Source: Seriola aureovittata (Eukaryota > Chordata > Actinopteri > Carangiformes > Carangidae). Taken from it: a stretch of DNA of 64,000 bases. Both the position numbers and the translations under genes were made by a program. A model generated the notes under the pieces. That model was not told where the DNA came from, ran no database searches, and saw only the letters and a list, made by a program, of their open reading frames with translations. Location of the stretch: positions 5,772,501 to 5,836,500 of the forward strand of contig NC_079377.1 in the NCBI RefSeq assembly GCF_021018895.1. Direction: 5' to 3'. Positions within the stretch are counted from its first letter, which is position 1. Every line of letters begins with the position of its first letter. This document shows, one piece after another, positions 62,400-64,000 of this stretch.

Positions 62400-62890
62400 C
62401 TGTCATTACCAAGCATTTTACAGCATTCATTAGGAGTGGGGCTAGTCTGGGGCCCCACCTTTAATTTCATGCTGCTCAAGCGAGAGAAAAGGACACAGGA
62501 CAAAGGAAGGAAGATTGATGCCTGGTCCGGCCCTCTGCACTTCCCGCAGATGCAGAGAGGGGGCGCTGATCCAAACCACTGTGCAGTCAATGCGAGGCCA
62601 GCTAACCTAATGAAATCTGTCCATGTAGCAGCAGATCAGGCCCAATTAAAGCAGCCCCACGCCATGTCACGGGGACAGTAGATCAAGTCAGCAATTAACC
62701 TTCCCGCTGGCCTCTATCAATCCTTAAATTGGAGCGGGCCGGCCAGCAGCACACAATCTCTGCAGATATTAAATTTACATTCTATTAAGTTTAATTAGGA
62801 GGGATTTTAAATATACTAGGAGTCCAGGCACGGAGCCCTGAGCCTGTCATCTACACCGCTGATTCACAGCCACCGGCCACCACGAGGGAC
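62400..62890. promoter_or_regulatory. Strong candidate conserved element cluster
   Basis: About 490 repeat-free bases alternate GC-rich words (GCGGGCCGGCCAGCAGC) with homeodomain-type AT words (CAGCAATTAACC, CCCAATTAAAGCAGC, TTAATTAG at 62791-62798). It stops sharply at a CA microsatellite near 62891. Among all blocks in the window this has one of the most enhancer-like textures. Confidence 0.4.
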
Positions 62891-64000
62891 GCACACACAC
62901 ACACACACTCTCTCACACACAACTATACATTATACCACCTTCTACCTAAAGCATGGAAACAAGAGAAAACTGTGTTTGCTGATGGTGTGAATGGGTCAAC
63001 AAGGGTTGTGTGACCTGGCTTCATGACTGAGGTCCCAACGAGGGAGGGCACTGCTCAGCTTTGGCTGACGATGGTTTCGTTAATTGGATTTTTAGGGTTA
63101 CTACATTTTAACTATTGTACTTTAATTTTTACTTCAAAGATGAAACTGGAAGTTATTAGCGGTTTGTGTAGGACTATCCCCTATCTGATCCAGCAGGATT
63201 TCCTGCTCTGGCACATTCTCCATCCTATTCCTGCTTCCTCTAACCATAACCCTCCCACTCAGATTCTGAGGAGTTGTACATGTAGCGATGTTGTCTACTG
63301 TAACTCTATCAGCCCCCATCACACTGGTTAAAGTTCACCTCAAGACATGAACTAGAATCAAGGCTTATTAACTGCCTTTGAAGACAGAAAAAACAGCCTC
63401 AGTTTCAGGTAGTGGGAAGTAAAAGTGTATAGAAATGTTAATGAATGAGAAATGAAAAAATTGTTAATGCTGATTCCTATTGCAGCAGCTACAAACCACA
63501 TACTAGAGTATCAAACTTCAGAGCAGCAGTGACAGTGCAAATGTTTACCAATCAAGGTTTGATTAGATGCAATTTTAATGAATTATGTTTATACAAGATT
63601 TCTGTAAGAGACCACATCACTAGTCATAAAAGAGAGGCCAAGAAAGAGGCAGTGGGCGAGGAAGAGAGATCAATGATAAACTGAAACTTCTTTATCTTAA
63701 CTGAAGCATAGGGGGGGGGGCTGTTTTAATGGAACTCTCAGATTTGTGCTTGTAATCTCAAATTCAGCAGCAATGTGTAAAGAACCTTGTATGAAACATG
63801 GGCTCAGCACATGTTCTGGTCTCTTATGTAATGCATGGGGTTTGTAAATAAAAGGGGTGTAATTTCACTGTTCACACTCAGCACCAATGAGATACCAATG
63901 ATCTAATTGAGGTCTTTAGATCTTTCTTGAAAACTCAAGAATCAGGTCCTGTCTTTAGTCAGTTAATCACTGCTGGCTTGAATGTGTCTTGAGCACAAGT

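Overview
This is a nuclear genomic window from a vertebrate, almost certainly a teleost fish and probably a percomorph. The evidence is intron-containing genes with GT/AG boundaries, fish-type Tc1 and hAT elements, a short SINE, and very abundant CA/GT microsatellites. It contains two supported protein-coding genes. I see no operon, CRISPR array, bacterial mobile element or virus.

Layout. Positions 1 to about 22,500 hold no coding exon that I can support. This stretch contains transposon remnants (a broken Tc1/mariner transposase at 6.2-7.4 kb, hAT-type MITEs, unnamed interspersed repeats), several blocks that look like conserved regulatory DNA, and one promoter-like segment at about 0.9-1.07 kb with an RFX X-box-like site. 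From 23,151 to 24,993 on the + strand lies a complete three-exon nkx6.2 homeobox gene encoding 283 residues, with a probable 3' UTR to about 26.45 kb. From 51,092 down to 30,194 on the - strand lie the last six coding exons of inpp5a (inositol polyphosphate-5-phosphatase A). These six exons join in frame to give the C-terminal 168 residues, ending in a prenylation-type CVVQ tail. The 5' part of inpp5a was not found and should lie to the right of the window.

The two genes are tail to tail, as INPP5A and NKX6-2 are in human. The inpp5a introns, and the DNA on the far side of its visible exons, contain many gene-free blocks rich in homeodomain-type TAATTA cores. The likeliest reading is a developmental regulatory landscape: nkx6.2, a Groucho-recruiting repressor used in ventral neural tube and oligodendrocyte patterning, is the target gene, and inpp5a is a housekeeping-type bystander hosting its enhancers. 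This is inference, because no alignment or chromatin data could be consulted.

The most distinctive observations are: an intronic block with three diverged tandem units carrying CCAATCCAATTTG (34.83-35.0 kb); an out-of-frame upstream ATG overlapping both candidate nkx6.2 start codons; a SINE with a perfect 16-bp target-site duplication; and a C47 homopolymer in an inpp5a intron. I did not find a wholly new biological system. The window is a developmental-gene locus with well-known gene families.
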